A DNA stretch of 12,419 bases from UBA1930 sp943371535 (GTDB lineage: Bacteria > Bacteroidota > Bacteroidia > Chitinophagales > Chitinophagaceae): assembly GCA_943371535.1 (NCBI GenBank), contig CALRVE020000071.1, forward strand, positions 1 to 12,419, in the 5' to 3' direction. Shown here in pieces: positions 1-7,412 of the stretch; position 1 is the first letter of the stretch, and every line of letters starts with the position of its first letter. The position numbers were made by a program, and so were the translations under genes. The notes beneath the pieces were generated by a model that was not told the origin of the DNA, ran no database searches, and was given only the letters and a program-made list of their open reading frames with translations.

Positions 1-4
1 CATA

Positions 5-97
5 ATAAACTGTGTTTTTAAAATTATTGAAAAAAATTTAAAAGGGTCTAATTGGGGTTAACCCCAATTAGACCCTTTTAAAACTTACACAGTTTAT
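5..97. repeat. Nested inverted repeat with a perfect 46-bp palindrome core
   Basis: Positions 37-82 form an uninterrupted palindrome: every base pairs about the centre between 59 and 60, giving 23-bp arms around the self-complementary ggggttaacccc. A second, outer inverted repeat (ataaactgtgt at 5-15, acacagtttat at 87-97) encloses it, with spacers of 21 nt on the left and 4 nt on the right. As RNA the core would fold into a long hairpin. The flanks are A-rich on the left and begin with tttt on the right, so it could terminate transcription in both directions, more plausibly for leftward transcripts. No gene adjoins it within the window, so its role is not settled. Confidence 0.85.
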
Positions 98-134
98 GAG
101 ATAGTGCTAATTAATCATTCAATAATGTACAATC

Positions 135-164
135 AAGACATAGCTTTAGCTGTGTCTTTTTTTA
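135..164 (+). terminator. Rho-independent terminator for an upstream gene outside the window
   Basis: gacatagc (137-144) pairs with gctgtgtc (149-156) through one G-U wobble and a 4-nt loop, followed directly by seven T residues (157-163). This is a classic intrinsic terminator on the plus strand. The transcript it ends must start left of the window or be a small RNA between the palindrome and this point; no coding sequence is visible there. Confidence 0.75.
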
Positions 165-168
165 TGTT

Positions 169-292
169 GATAGGAACACGGATGACACGGATTAGGCTGA
201 TTTAAACGGATTTCATCTCTTCTATCTTCTGTATTCACTGACAAAAGATAGGAACACGGACAACAAGGATGAAACTGATTTGCACTGATATT
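169..292. repeat. Degenerate 'acacggat' intergenic direct repeats
   Basis: The 14-mer gataggaacacgga occurs at 169-182 and again at 247-260, and similarity continues for roughly 30 nt beyond each copy (cggat, ctgattt and related pieces). The words acacgga, cggattt and cacggat also recur in the intergenic elements near 4301 and 7411, so this looks like a diverged relative of the same dispersed family, here as direct copies rather than an inverted repeat. It encodes no plausible protein. Confidence 0.6.
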
Positions 293-565
293 TCCTACTC
301 TAACAAATTACCAATTACTAATTACTGCTCACTAACTACAGATTACTCCCCTACTTTCCAATTACTACTTACAACTTATTACTTACAACCCCCTACTCCC
401 TACTCCCCACTTACAACTTATTACTTACTACTCCCTACTTACACCTTCTCCCTCCTCCCCAATTCCTAATTCCTCCTACCTTCTACCCTACACCTTCTAC
501 CCTACACCTTCTACCCTACACCTTCCACCCTTCACCTTCCACCTCCTCCCTTCCGTCTTCTCCCT
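290..565. repeat. Low-complexity pyrimidine-rich tract with 14-bp tandem repeat
   Basis: The plus strand is almost free of G for about 270 nt and is built of short variants of ttacta, ctactcc and cttctacc. Inside it, the 14-mer cttctaccctacac is repeated exactly three times (480-493, 494-507, 508-521), followed by two diverged copies (522-535, 536-549). A 66-codon open frame at 269-469 has a product dominated by T, Y, L, P and S and is best read as a by-product of composition. Together with the elements to its left this accounts for the whole gene-free stretch 1-647. Confidence 0.8.
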
Positions 566-647
566 CAACAACAAAAATAAACATTCAATTTCCTGTAATC
601 TTTCTCCTCAACCCAATACTTATATACAAAATTCTTATCTTTCAATT

Positions 648-1214
648 ATGGAAATATTCAATCAACTAGCACCCATGCTAAAAACATTCTGGATAATAGC
701 TGCTATCTCCAGTTTAATTTTTATCATTCAAAGTATTATGACCTTTACTGGCACAGATGCTGCAGATGGCGTAAGTGCTGATTTTGATGGAGATTTAGCC
801 GATGGTGATTCACCATTTCAACTCTTTTCTTTCAGAAATTTAATCAACTTTTTATTGGGCTTTAGTTGGGCAGGTATTTCATTTTATAGCACCATAGAAA
901 ATAAAACGGTATTGGTGATTATAGCTTTTTTAATTGGAGCCAGTTTTTTAGTGGCTTTCTTTTTCATTATTCAACAATTACAAAAATTAGCTGAAGACAA
1001 TACTTTTTCTATAAAAAATACTTTGAATAAAACTGGAGAAGTGTATCTTACCATTCCAGCAGAAAAAAAAGGAAAAGGAAAAATTTTAGTGAGTGTAAAT
1101 GGAGCCGTGCATGAAATTGATGCAGTAACCAATGGCAACACACTTGCGTCAGGTGAAATCATCAGAGTCATGAATATTTTAGACGATAACCTTTTATTGG
1201 TAGAAAAACTTTAA
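648..1214 (+). CDS. NfeD-like membrane protein, partner of flotillin
   Basis: This 188-residue inner-membrane protein resembles the short NfeD-like/YuaF type, which lacks the serine-protease part of long NfeD proteins. Visible parts are a first membrane segment (about 14-33), an Asp-rich loop (37-54, including DFDGD at 45-49), two further membrane segments (about 62-82 and 87-108), and a soluble C-terminal region (about 125-188) rich in short beta-strands, as expected for an NfeD OB fold. The motif FSFRNLINFLLGFSWAG is typical of this family. It lies 16 nt upstream of the flotillin gene on the same strand, the known NfeD-flotillin operon arrangement (compare Bacillus yuaF-floT). The start is the only ATG ahead of the first membrane segment. 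Function: probable assistance to flotillin microdomains; the biochemical activity is unknown. Confidence 0.8.
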   Translation: MEIFNQLAPMLKTFWIIAAISSLIFIIQSIMTFTGTDAADGVSADFDGDLADGDSPFQLFSFRNLINFLLGFSWAGISFYSTIENKTVLVIIAFLIGASFLVAFFFIIQQLQKLAEDNTFSIKNTLNKTGEVYLTIPAEKKGKGKILVSVNGAVHEIDAVTNGNTLASGEIIRVMNILDDNLLLVEKL

Positions 1215-1230
1215 AAAATCAATTGTAGTT

Positions 1231-2739
1231 ATGAGCCCTTTATTAATTATTGTAGTAGCTGTAGTAGTATTGTTTATTACTATTTCAGCATTAATTTCTA
1301 GGTACAAACGCTGTCCATCAGATAAAATTTTAGTAGTATATGGACGAACAGGCGGTACATCAGCCAAATGTATTCATGGAGGTGGTGCATTTATTTGGCC
1401 AGTAATTCAAGACTTTGCTTATTTAGATTTAAAACCATTGTCAATTGAAGCCAATTTAACCAATGCATTGAGCCGTCAGAATATTCGTGTAGATGTGCCA
1501 TGTAGATTTACCATTGCTATTTCTACCGAAGCAGAAAATATGAATACTGCTGCCGAACGTTTATTGGGCTTGAGTTCTGAGCAAATACAAGAGTTGGCAA
1601 AAGATATTTTATTTGGTCAGTTGCGTTTGGTAATTGCCACTATGACCATTGAAGAAATTAACTCAGACAGAGATAAATTTTTAGATAATATTTCTAAGAA
1701 CGTAGATAGTGAGTTGAAAAAAATTGGTTTAAAACTCATTAACGTAAACGTTACAGATATTAAAGATGAAAGTGGTTACATAGAAGCATTGGGTAAAGAA
1801 GCAGCAGCCAAAGCTATTAACGAAGCCAAAGTAAGTGTGGCTGAACAAGAAAAAATTGGTGAAACAGGAAAGGCATTAGCCGATAGAGAAAAAGATACGC
1901 AAATTGCCGAAACGCATAGAGACAGAGATGTAAAAATTGCGATTACCAATAAAGACAAGGAAATTAGTATAGCATCTGCAGTAAAAGATGAATCTATTGG
2001 ACGAGCAGAAGCAGAAAGAGACAAAAGAATTAAAGTGTCTGAAGCCAATGCATTGGCTATTAAAGGAGAAAATGAAGCAAAAATTTCCATTGCCAATACC
2101 GATGCTTTAAGAAGAGAAAAAGAAGCAGAGTCTATGCGTATTGCCATTACTGCAGAAAAAGTACAACAGGCAAAAGCATTAGAAGAAAGTTATGTGGCCG
2201 AACAAAAAGCTGAGTTAGCCCGTTCTGAAAGAGAACGTTCAACACAAATAGCCAACGTGGTAATACCAGCAGAAATTGCTAAGCAAAAAGCCATTATTGA
2301 AGCACAAGCAGAAGCAGAAAGAATTAGAGAAAATGCAAAAGGTGAGGCCGATGCCATTTTTGCAAAAATGGAAGCTGAAGCAAAAGGTTTATTTGAAATA
2401 TTAACCAAGCAAGCCGAGGGTTATAAACAAGTGGTAAGTGCAGCCGGTGGCGATCCAACCAAAGCATTCCAATTGTTGTTGATTGAAAAATTACCAGAAT
2501 TAGTAAAAACCCAAGTAGAAGCAGTTAAGAATATTAAGATAGATAAAATTACTGTTTGGGATTCTGGCAATGGCAATAACGAAAATGGCAATTCCTCTAC
2601 CGCCAATTTTGTATCAGGTATGATGAAAACCGTACCACCATTGAATGATTTATTCAATATGGCAGGGTTAAATTTACCCACCTATCTAAAAGGTGTAGAT
2701 CCCAAAGATTTGAAAATAGAAGAACCGAAAAAGGATTAA
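1231..2739 (+). CDS. floA/floT-like: Flotillin family protein (SPFH/band 7)
   Basis: The protein has 502 residues. Residues 3-23 form a hydrophobic membrane anchor or hairpin. An SPFH/band-7 domain follows (about 25-200, with GGGAFIWPVIQDFAYLDL near 50-67). A long charged coiled-coil flotillin domain (about 190-400) is rich in EA, AE, EK and RD repeats. A Gly/Asn-rich spacer (near 448-459) precedes a hydrophobic tail ending in charged residues. The length is usual for bacterial FloT. Flotillins oligomerise at the membrane and organise microdomains that gather signalling and secretion proteins. The NfeD-like gene directly upstream supports the assignment, and a strong terminator 17 nt downstream shows where the operon ends. 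The symbol is only a family-level comparison with Bacillus. Confidence 0.93.
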   Translation: MSPLLIIVVAVVVLFITISALISRYKRCPSDKILVVYGRTGGTSAKCIHGGGAFIWPVIQDFAYLDLKPLSIEANLTNALSRQNIRVDVPCRFTIAISTEAENMNTAAERLLGLSSEQIQELAKDILFGQLRLVIATMTIEEINSDRDKFLDNISKNVDSELKKIGLKLINVNVTDIKDESGYIEALGKEAAAKAINEAKVSVAEQEKIGETGKALADREKDTQIAETHRDRDVKIAITNKDKEISIASAVKDESIGRAEAERDKRIKVSEANALAIKGENEAKISIANTDALRREKEAESMRIAITAEKVQQAKALEESYVAEQKAELARSERERSTQIANVVIPAEIAKQKAIIEAQAEAERIRENAKGEADAIFAKMEAEAKGLFEILTKQAEGYKQVVSAAGGDPTKAFQLLLIEKLPELVKTQVEAVKNIKIDKITVWDSGNGNNENGNSSTANFVSGMMKTVPPLNDLFNMAGLNLPTYLKGVDPKDLKIEEPKKD

Positions 2740-2755
2740 GTAATTAGAATTTAGC

Positions 2756-2784
2756 AAAGGGCATTGAAAGATGCCCTTTTTCTT
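2756..2784 (+). terminator. Rho-independent terminator of the NfeD-flotillin operon
   Basis: aaagggcat (2756-2764) pairs perfectly with atgcccttt (2771-2779) over a 6-nt loop, and a run of five T (2777-2781) follows into ctttat. It sits 17 nt past the flotillin stop codon. Confidence 0.9.
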
Positions 2785-2785
2785 T

Positions 2786-3100
2786 ATAGTATATTTTTTG
2801 TTTAGAAAAGGACTATTGTTATTGAATGATTAACTAATTCCAAAACATAGTTTAAAAGCTTTATAGAAACCTACAAAAATGATATTAGCAGTTTTTCCCT
2901 TTGTTGGTGAAGAACATCAGCTCTACGAAGCTTGTAGCTTCGCTAGTACTATTCTGTTGCTTTAAGCAACATTTTTTGCCACTGTGATTATAGCAAAGCC
3001 TACCAACAATAATCCTAATTTAGTATAGTGTAATTGTTGGTGAAGAACACCAATAAAGGCAAATAGCAGTTCCCAAAACATCCTTTTCTTATAACCATAT
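2786..3100. repeat. Gene-free stretch with a 19-bp direct repeat and small hairpins
   Basis: I see no gene here. The word ttgttggtgaagaaca(t/c)ca occurs at 2901-2919 and 3034-3052; the second copy contains its own stem (ttggtg, aagaa loop, caccaa). A partial inverted copy, taccaacaataa, is at 3001-3012. Two further hairpins lie between them: cgaagc/gcttcg (2926-2942, 5-nt loop) and gttgc/gcaac (2956-2970, 5-nt loop) followed by attttttg, which is terminator-like on the plus strand. The layout suggests a small intergenic repeat element, or remnants of one, rather than a coding remnant. Confidence 0.55.
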
Positions 3101-3112
3101 TTGGTACTACAC

Positions 3113-3121
3113 TACATTTGC
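3113..3121 (+). promoter_or_regulatory. Bacteroidota-type -7 promoter box for aroK
   Basis: tacatttgc matches the Bacteroidota -7 consensus TAnnTTTGY exactly and ends 15 nt before the chosen ATG at 3137. No clear TTG -33 element is visible at the usual spacing, which lowers certainty. Its position inside the longer TTG-initiated reading frame argues against that longer start. Confidence 0.45.
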
Positions 3122-3136
3122 CCATCAATAGTTACC

Positions 3137-3658
3137 ATGAAATTATTTTTAATTGGCATGATGGGTAGTGGCAAAAGTTATTGGAGCAATATTATTGCCC
3201 ATCAATTGCAATTAACTGCTTACGATTTAGATACTGTGATTGAACATAAATGCTCACAAACCATTGGCTCTATGTTTGAGCAATTTGGAGAAGCTTATTT
3301 TAGAGAACAAGAACGTATTGCATTGCATGCGTTTGAACACCAGCAAAATTTTGTATTGGCAACAGGTGGTGGTACACCTTGCTTTAACAACAATATGCAA
3401 TGGATGAACCAACAAGGCATCACTATTTTTATTGATGAACCCATTGATGTTTTAGTGAACAGATTGAAGCAAGAAAAAGACCATCGCCCACTAATTAAAC
3501 AACTGAATGATGTTGAGTTAACAAATTTTCTTACCCAAAAATTAGCAGAAAGAAAAGCTTTTTATCATCAAGCAAAATATTGTTTGAATAGTTATAAACT
3601 AAGCACTCAAGCAATTGTTGAACTACTGGGATTGAAAAACCAAAGTGGAAAAAACTAA
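3137..3658 (+). CDS. aroK: Shikimate kinase
   Basis: Shikimate kinase phosphorylates shikimate with ATP to shikimate 3-phosphate in the chorismate pathway, in the cytosol. In 173-residue numbering the Walker A motif GMMGSGKS is at 7-14, the substrate-binding DLD at 30-32, FRE (Arg56) at 55-57, the GGGT loop at 77-80 and a lid region around EKDHRPLI. The length is normal for a monofunctional shikimate kinase. The frame is open upstream to a TTG at 3101, but the extra 12 residues would precede the first beta-strand of the P-loop fold, and a promoter box overlaps them, so ATG 3137 is preferred. The residue after GKS is Tyr rather than the common Thr, a minor variation. The next gene is 116 nt downstream across an A-rich repeat; cotranscription is possible but not shown. 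Confidence 0.93.
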   Translation: MKLFLIGMMGSGKSYWSNIIAHQLQLTAYDLDTVIEHKCSQTIGSMFEQFGEAYFREQERIALHAFEHQQNFVLATGGGTPCFNNNMQWMNQQGITIFIDEPIDVLVNRLKQEKDHRPLIKQLNDVELTNFLTQKLAERKAFYHQAKYCLNSYKLSTQAIVELLGLKNQSGKN

Positions 3659-3773
3659 AAACTAAAGGATTAAAAACTAAAGACTAAAAGATTGAAAAAC
3701 TAAAAGTTAAAAGATTGAAAGCTGAATAACTAAAGACTAGAAAACTATACAACTAAAAACTAAATAACTAAAA
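3655..3773. repeat. A-rich degenerate 'aactaaa' repeat
   Basis: The gap between aroK and the DUF423 gene is filled by imperfect copies of aactaaa, gactaaa and agattgaaa, each 7-9 nt long, with nearly no C outside the act words. It is low-complexity slippage-type sequence and also supplies the A-rich region just before the DUF423 start codon. No terminator is seen in it. Confidence 0.75.
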
Positions 3774-3774
3774 A

Positions 3775-4161
3775 ATGCATACAACCTATTTAAAAACTGC
3801 GGCATTCTTAGGTGCTTTAACGGTTGCTATGGGTGCTTTTGGTGCTCATAAATTAAAAACCTTGGTTGCTGCAACTGTGGTGAATACCTATGAAACTGCT
3901 ATCAAGTATCAGTTTTATCATGTTATTGCTTTATTGATTACTGGTATTTTATATGGTACTTATACCAATAAACTCATTAAAACTGCAGGTGCATTTTTTA
4001 TATTGGGTATCATTTTTTTTAGTGGTTCTTTATACATCTTAACCTACAAAGAAGCATTGGTTTTACCTGGTTTAAAATGGGTGGGTCCTATTACGCCAAT
4101 TGGAGGTTTTTTTTTTATGATTGGCTGGATTTGTTTGGGCTTGGGCATTGGCAAAAAATGA
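3775..4161 (+). CDS. DUF423 family small membrane protein (YgdD-like)
   Basis: This 128-residue protein is almost entirely hydrophobic, with about four predicted membrane helices (roughly 7-25, 46-64, 66-88 and 104-125). The N-terminal signature GALTVAMGAFGAHKLK and the following YETAIKYQFYHVIALL are characteristic of the DUF423/YgdD family. The molecular function of that family is not established. The length is typical and the gene appears intact. It follows aroK on the same strand after an A-rich repeat; the next gene, ftsK, is more than 500 nt away, so the two are unlikely to share a transcript. Confidence 0.85.
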   Translation: MHTTYLKTAAFLGALTVAMGAFGAHKLKTLVAATVVNTYETAIKYQFYHVIALLITGILYGTYTNKLIKTAGAFFILGIIFFSGSLYILTYKEALVLPGLKWVGPITPIGGFFFMIGWICLGLGIGKK

Positions 4162-4270
4162 AGCTGATTAGACTTTTACTGCTTTAACAATAAACACAAT
4201 AGAAAATTATCGAGTTGTCAGGTTGAACCGGTAGCTATTGGATGCCAATAACAGATATTGTAAATCATTG

Positions 4271-4297
4271 AAAACCATTTGTAAACAAATGATTTTT
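4271..4297 (+). terminator. Terminator-like hairpin, left half of composite repeat copy A
   Basis: aaaaccatttgt (4271-4282) pairs with acaaatgatttt (4285-4296) around a 2-nt loop with a single C/A mismatch, followed by a short T tract. It is 110 nt past the DUF423 stop and may end that transcript. The same hairpin, perfect this time, recurs at 7383-7408. Confidence 0.5.
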
Positions 4298-4300
4298 AAA

Positions 4301-4383
4301 ATTGCCACGGATGCACGGATTAACAGAGAATTTATAATAATCAATATCAACTAATCCGTGGCTTTCCGTGCATTCGTGGCAAT
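4301..4383. repeat. Long inverted repeat, right half of composite repeat copy A
   Basis: The left arm attgccacggatgcacgga (4301-4319) and right arm tccgtgcattcgtggcaat (4365-4383) are reverse complements at 18 of 19 positions, with a 45-nt AT-rich loop. An alternative shorter pairing, cacggatt (4314-4321) with aatccgtg (4353-4360), is also possible. The element is closely similar in order and wording to 7411-7491. Confidence 0.85.
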
Positions 4384-4565
4384 AATTTTATTCTTTTCTT
4401 CCGTCTGGCAGGTTCAAAGTGCTTTTCTGCGAAGCAGAAATAGTTTACGCAGGCTGACAGTTTTACTAACTTAAAAATTGCTAAATTAAAAAATATAAAC
4501 AACTTCAATAAAATATTTTTCGATTGTCAAAAAAAGCTCAATATAGTTATCCACGTACAAGTGTG

Positions 4566-4606
4566 CGATACTTCGACTACGCTCTGCATAAACTACACCG
4601 AAGTTG
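4566..4606. repeat. Probable dispersed 'acttcgactacgctc' intergenic element
   Basis: The stretch contains acttcg (4570-4575) and the inverse cgaagt (4599-4604), with the phrase acttcgactacgctctgcat between. Very similar phrases (acttcgactncgctcagcat) recur between genes in many Bacteroidota genomes, to my recollection. Only one copy is present here, so the repeat status rests on memory rather than on this window. Confidence 0.35.
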
Positions 4607-4651
4607 AAAAGTAATCCACATGCTGGTTACATAAGCCTTTACTTGCTTAGC

Positions 4652-4668
4652 TTACAAAAGTTTTGTAA
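4652..4668. promoter_or_regulatory. 17-bp palindrome before ftsK, possible operator or promoter part
   Basis: ttacaaaa (4652-4659) and ttttgtaa (4661-4668) are exact reverse complements around a single G, ending 12 nt before the ftsK ATG. Its right half, aagttttg (4658-4665), is one base off the -7 box TAnnTTTG, so it may overlap the ftsK promoter. It could bind a dimeric regulator; this is inference from symmetry only. Confidence 0.35.
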
Positions 4669-4680
4669 CTTAATTAAGCT

Positions 4681-7365
4681 ATGGCCAATCGTTTAAAGAA
4701 AAAAACGCCTTTACCACCCAACCCCGAAGAATTGACTTCCGATAAAGTGGAAGAAGTAACTGTTACCGAAGTGGTGAAGGACGAACGTACTACCAAAATT
4801 TTTGGTGCTACAAGTTTATTGTTTACTATATTTTTATTTGTTGCCTTTACCTCTTACCTATTTACTTGGCAAGAAGACCAAGATAAAGTACATCAATTTG
4901 GAGTGAAAATTTTTGCAGTGAACGATGTTCATGTAAGCAATTTGCTAGGTGTTTTGGGTGCATACACTGCTCATACTTTTATGTATAAAGGATTTGGTTT
5001 GGCCACCTTTTTATTCTGCACATTCTTTTTTGTATTGGGTGTAAACTTATTGTTTGGTAAAAAAATATTCTCGTTACAACGTAACCTTAAATATTTAATT
5101 GTTGGTTTAGTGGTATTGAGCATGGCACTAGCATTTATGAGTGAAGCTGCTGGATTTAGTTGGGGCGGTGCTGTGGGAGAATTATTGAATGGTTGGTTTG
5201 TAAAATGGATTGGTACTGTTGGTACTGGTGCATTGCTAACATTGAGTGTTTTTGCCTATTTCATTTGGCGTTTTAATCCAACGTTTACTTGGCCTGAAGA
5301 AAAAATAAAAAAACTATTTGAAACAAAACCTACACCTGCCGAAACATTTGCAACTGAACCAACTGTAAATGACTTAGCAACAAATAATGAAGTAATTATT
5401 GATGAACAAGAAGCTCCTGAGTTAGGTAAACTATACATTGATAAAGCCGTTGAAGAACCTGTAAGCAACAACAAACTAAAAGCCGATGGCAAGGCAGTTA
5501 CAGTGATAATGCCTGATATGGTTGACGCAAGTCCAGATCCATTAATTGAGTTTGATATTAATGAGAAACCGATAGATGAAGAATTGATGGTTGATGAACC
5601 TATACTTGCAACTGATGAACCATTGGTAGAAGAAATGCCTTTGTCGGTGAATGAAGTATATGCTCAAAAAGTAACTGCTGGCTTAGAACTAGAAATTAAA
5701 CCCACCATTGATGAAGAGGAAGAAAATATTCCTCTTGACGTAACTGTGTTGCCAACTATTGAAACAGCAGATGATGCTATTATTGAAAATATAGAAGACG
5801 ATATTGAAGTAGATGAAACTGCTTTAGAACTAAGAAGCGATGAATTGGCTACCATTAACTACGATCCTACTTTAGATTTAAGAGATTATCAATATCCTGA
5901 TATTGCTTTACTAGAAACACATGGTAGCGAAAAAATTGTTCATGACCCTGCTGAATTGGAAATGAACAAAAATCAAATTATTGCTACTTTAAAAAATTAC
6001 GATATTGCTATACAACGTATTGCAGCTACTGTTGGTCCAACAGTAACCTTATACGAAATTGTACCAGCCCCAGGTGTAAGAATTAGCAGAATTAAAAATT
6101 TGGAAGATGATATTGCACTCAGCTTAGCAGCATTGGGTATTCGTATTATTGCTCCCATTCCTGGTAAAGGAACAGTGGGTATTGAAGTACCCAATGTGAA
6201 CAAAAGAGTAGTGAGCATGAAAACTTTATTGAGCAGCGATAAGTTTCAAAATAACAATTACTCATTACCTATTGCCATTGGTAAAAAGATTGACAATGAA
6301 AATTTCATTGTTGATTTAGCTGCCATGCCACACTTATTAATGGCTGGTGCAACAGGGCAAGGTAAATCGGTTGGGTTGAACGCCGTGTTGGTGTCTTTGT
6401 TGTATAAAAAACATCCATCGCAATTAAAGTTTGTGTTGGTAGATCCTAAAAAAGTAGAATTAAGTTTATACAGAATTATTGAAAAACATTTCTTAGCTAA
6501 ATTGCCTGGTGAAGAAGAAAGTATTATTACCGATACTAAAAAAGTAGTTCATACATTGAATGCTCTTTGTATTGAAATGGATAATAGATACGATTTGCTG
6601 AAAGAAGCAGGTTGTAGAAATATTAGAGAATATAATGAGAAGTTTGTAAATAGAAAATTGAATCCACAAAAAGGCCATCAATATTTACCTTTTATTGTTT
6701 TAGTGGTAGATGAGTTTGCCGATTTAATTATGACTGCTGGTAAAGAAGTTGAAATGCCGATTGCACGTTTGGCACAGTTGGCAAGGGCTATTGGCATACA
6801 TTTAATTATTGCTACACAACGTCCGTCGGTAAATATTATTACTGGTACAATTAAAGCCAACTTCCCAGCACGTATTGCTTTTAAAGTATCGTCTAAAATT
6901 GATAGTAGAACCATTTTAGATACAGGTGGTGCAGAGCAATTGATTGGTAAAGGAGACATGTTGATTAGCTATAATGGTGAAGTAACACGTTTGCAATGTG
7001 CTTTTGTAGATACGCCTGAAGTAGAAAATATTTGTGAATTTATTGGTAAACAAAGAGGTTACCCTGATGCATTTTTATTACCAGAATATGTAGATGAAAA
7101 AGAAGAAGGTGGTAAAGATTTAGATGAAGGTGATAGAGATGTTTTATTTGGCGATGCTGCTAAATTGATTGTACAAAATCAAGTAGGTAGTACTTCATTA
7201 ATACAACGTAGAATGAAGTTGGGTTATAATCGTGCAGGCAGATTAATGGATCAGTTGGAAAGAGCTGGTATTGTTGGACCTAACCTAGGAAGTAAAGCCA
7301 GAGAAGTACGATTTAAATCGGAAACAGAGCTACAAGAATATTTAGATTCAATTGGCAGTTATTAA
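4681..7365 (+). CDS. ftsK: DNA translocase FtsK/SpoIIIE
   Basis: FtsK is a septum-anchored ATP-driven pump that clears the chromosome terminus and helps resolve dimers at division. The 894 residues show the full architecture. A short charged N-terminus is followed by four or five membrane helices (first about 40-62, others between about 83 and 197). An acidic, Pro/Thr-rich linker (about 210-400) leads to the alpha/beta RecA-type motor, with Walker A GATGQGKS at 556-563 and Walker B VLVVDEFADL with the DE at 677-678. A winged-helix gamma domain (about 835-894, GSTSLIQRRMKLGYNRAGRL) reads orienting DNA motifs. All key motifs are intact. The start at 4681 fits, because the reading begins with the usual basic cytosolic tail. 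A terminator follows 17 nt after the stop codon. Confidence 0.97.
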   Translation: MANRLKKKTPLPPNPEELTSDKVEEVTVTEVVKDERTTKIFGATSLLFTIFLFVAFTSYLFTWQEDQDKVHQFGVKIFAVNDVHVSNLLGVLGAYTAHTFMYKGFGLATFLFCTFFFVLGVNLLFGKKIFSLQRNLKYLIVGLVVLSMALAFMSEAAGFSWGGAVGELLNGWFVKWIGTVGTGALLTLSVFAYFIWRFNPTFTWPEEKIKKLFETKPTPAETFATEPTVNDLATNNEVIIDEQEAPELGKLYIDKAVEEPVSNNKLKADGKAVTVIMPDMVDASPDPLIEFDINEKPIDEELMVDEPILATDEPLVEEMPLSVNEVYAQKVTAGLELEIKPTIDEEEENIPLDVTVLPTIETADDAIIENIEDDIEVDETALELRSDELATINYDPTLDLRDYQYPDIALLETHGSEKIVHDPAELEMNKNQIIATLKNYDIAIQRIAATVGPTVTLYEIVPAPGVRISRIKNLEDDIALSLAALGIRIIAPIPGKGTVGIEVPNVNKRVVSMKTLLSSDKFQNNNYSLPIAIGKKIDNENFIVDLAAMPHLLMAGATGQGKSVGLNAVLVSLLYKKHPSQLKFVLVDPKKVELSLYRIIEKHFLAKLPGEEESIITDTKKVVHTLNALCIEMDNRYDLLKEAGCRNIREYNEKFVNRKLNPQKGHQYLPFIVLVVDEFADLIMTAGKEVEMPIARLAQLARAIGIHLIIATQRPSVNIITGTIKANFPARIAFKVSSKIDSRTILDTGGAEQLIGKGDMLISYNGEVTRLQCAFVDTPEVENICEFIGKQRGYPDAFLLPEYVDEKEEGGKDLDEGDRDVLFGDAAKLIVQNQVGSTSLIQRRMKLGYNRAGRLMDQLERAGIVGPNLGSKAREVRFKSETELQEYLDSIGSY

Positions 7366-7382
7366 AAGGGAATCGTCTTTTG

Positions 7383-7412
7383 AAAACCATTTGTACACAA
7401 ATGGTTTTTTTT
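7383..7412 (+). terminator. Rho-independent terminator of ftsK, left half of composite repeat copy B
   Basis: aaaaccatttgt (7383-7394) pairs perfectly with acaaatggtttt (7397-7408) over a 2-nt loop (4 nt if the closing pair opens), with an eight-T run at 7405-7412. It starts 17 nt after the ftsK stop. Apart from two substitutions it is the same hairpin as at 4271-4296. Confidence 0.85.

Larger units (their letters stand above)
4162..4680. other. Gene-free repeat mosaic upstream of ftsK
   Basis: No coding sequence is supported here. From left to right it holds a small hairpin tattgg/ccaata (4236-4250), a terminator-like hairpin (4271-4297), a long inverted repeat (4301-4383), a hairpin tttctgc/gcagaaa (4424-4440), an AT-rich stretch, an element with atacttcgactacgctc (4569-4585) and its partner cgaagt (4599-4604), and a 17-bp palindrome just before ftsK. 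The separate parts are described in their own entries. The ftsK promoter must lie near the right end. Confidence 0.7.

Noticed and set aside
269..469. 66-codon open frame in the left intergenic region
   Set aside because: Its product is only a reading of the pyrimidine-rich repeat (T, Y, L, P and S almost throughout), with no domain and no codon-use similarity to the neighbouring genes.
164..565. Possible CRISPR array because of repeated words
   Set aside because: Repeats are degenerate or contiguous tandem copies, with no regular unique spacers and no cas genes.
1776..2681. Long minus-strand open frames opposite the flotillin gene
   Set aside because: They are rich in Ser, Ala and Leu and mirror the coiled-coil coding strand; they are shadows of the flotillin frame with no independent signals.
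2740..3100. Possible gene remnant in the gap before aroK
   Set aside because: No reading frame with recognisable protein character was found; the content is short repeats and hairpins.
3101..3136. Extended TTG start for shikimate kinase
   Set aside because: The 12 extra residues precede the conserved first strand of the P-loop fold and overlap a good -7 promoter box, so translation most likely starts at ATG 3137.
5256..6959. Minus-strand open frames opposite ftsK
   Set aside because: The ftsK reading is intact with all motifs, and the opposite frames show no recognisable protein features or start context.
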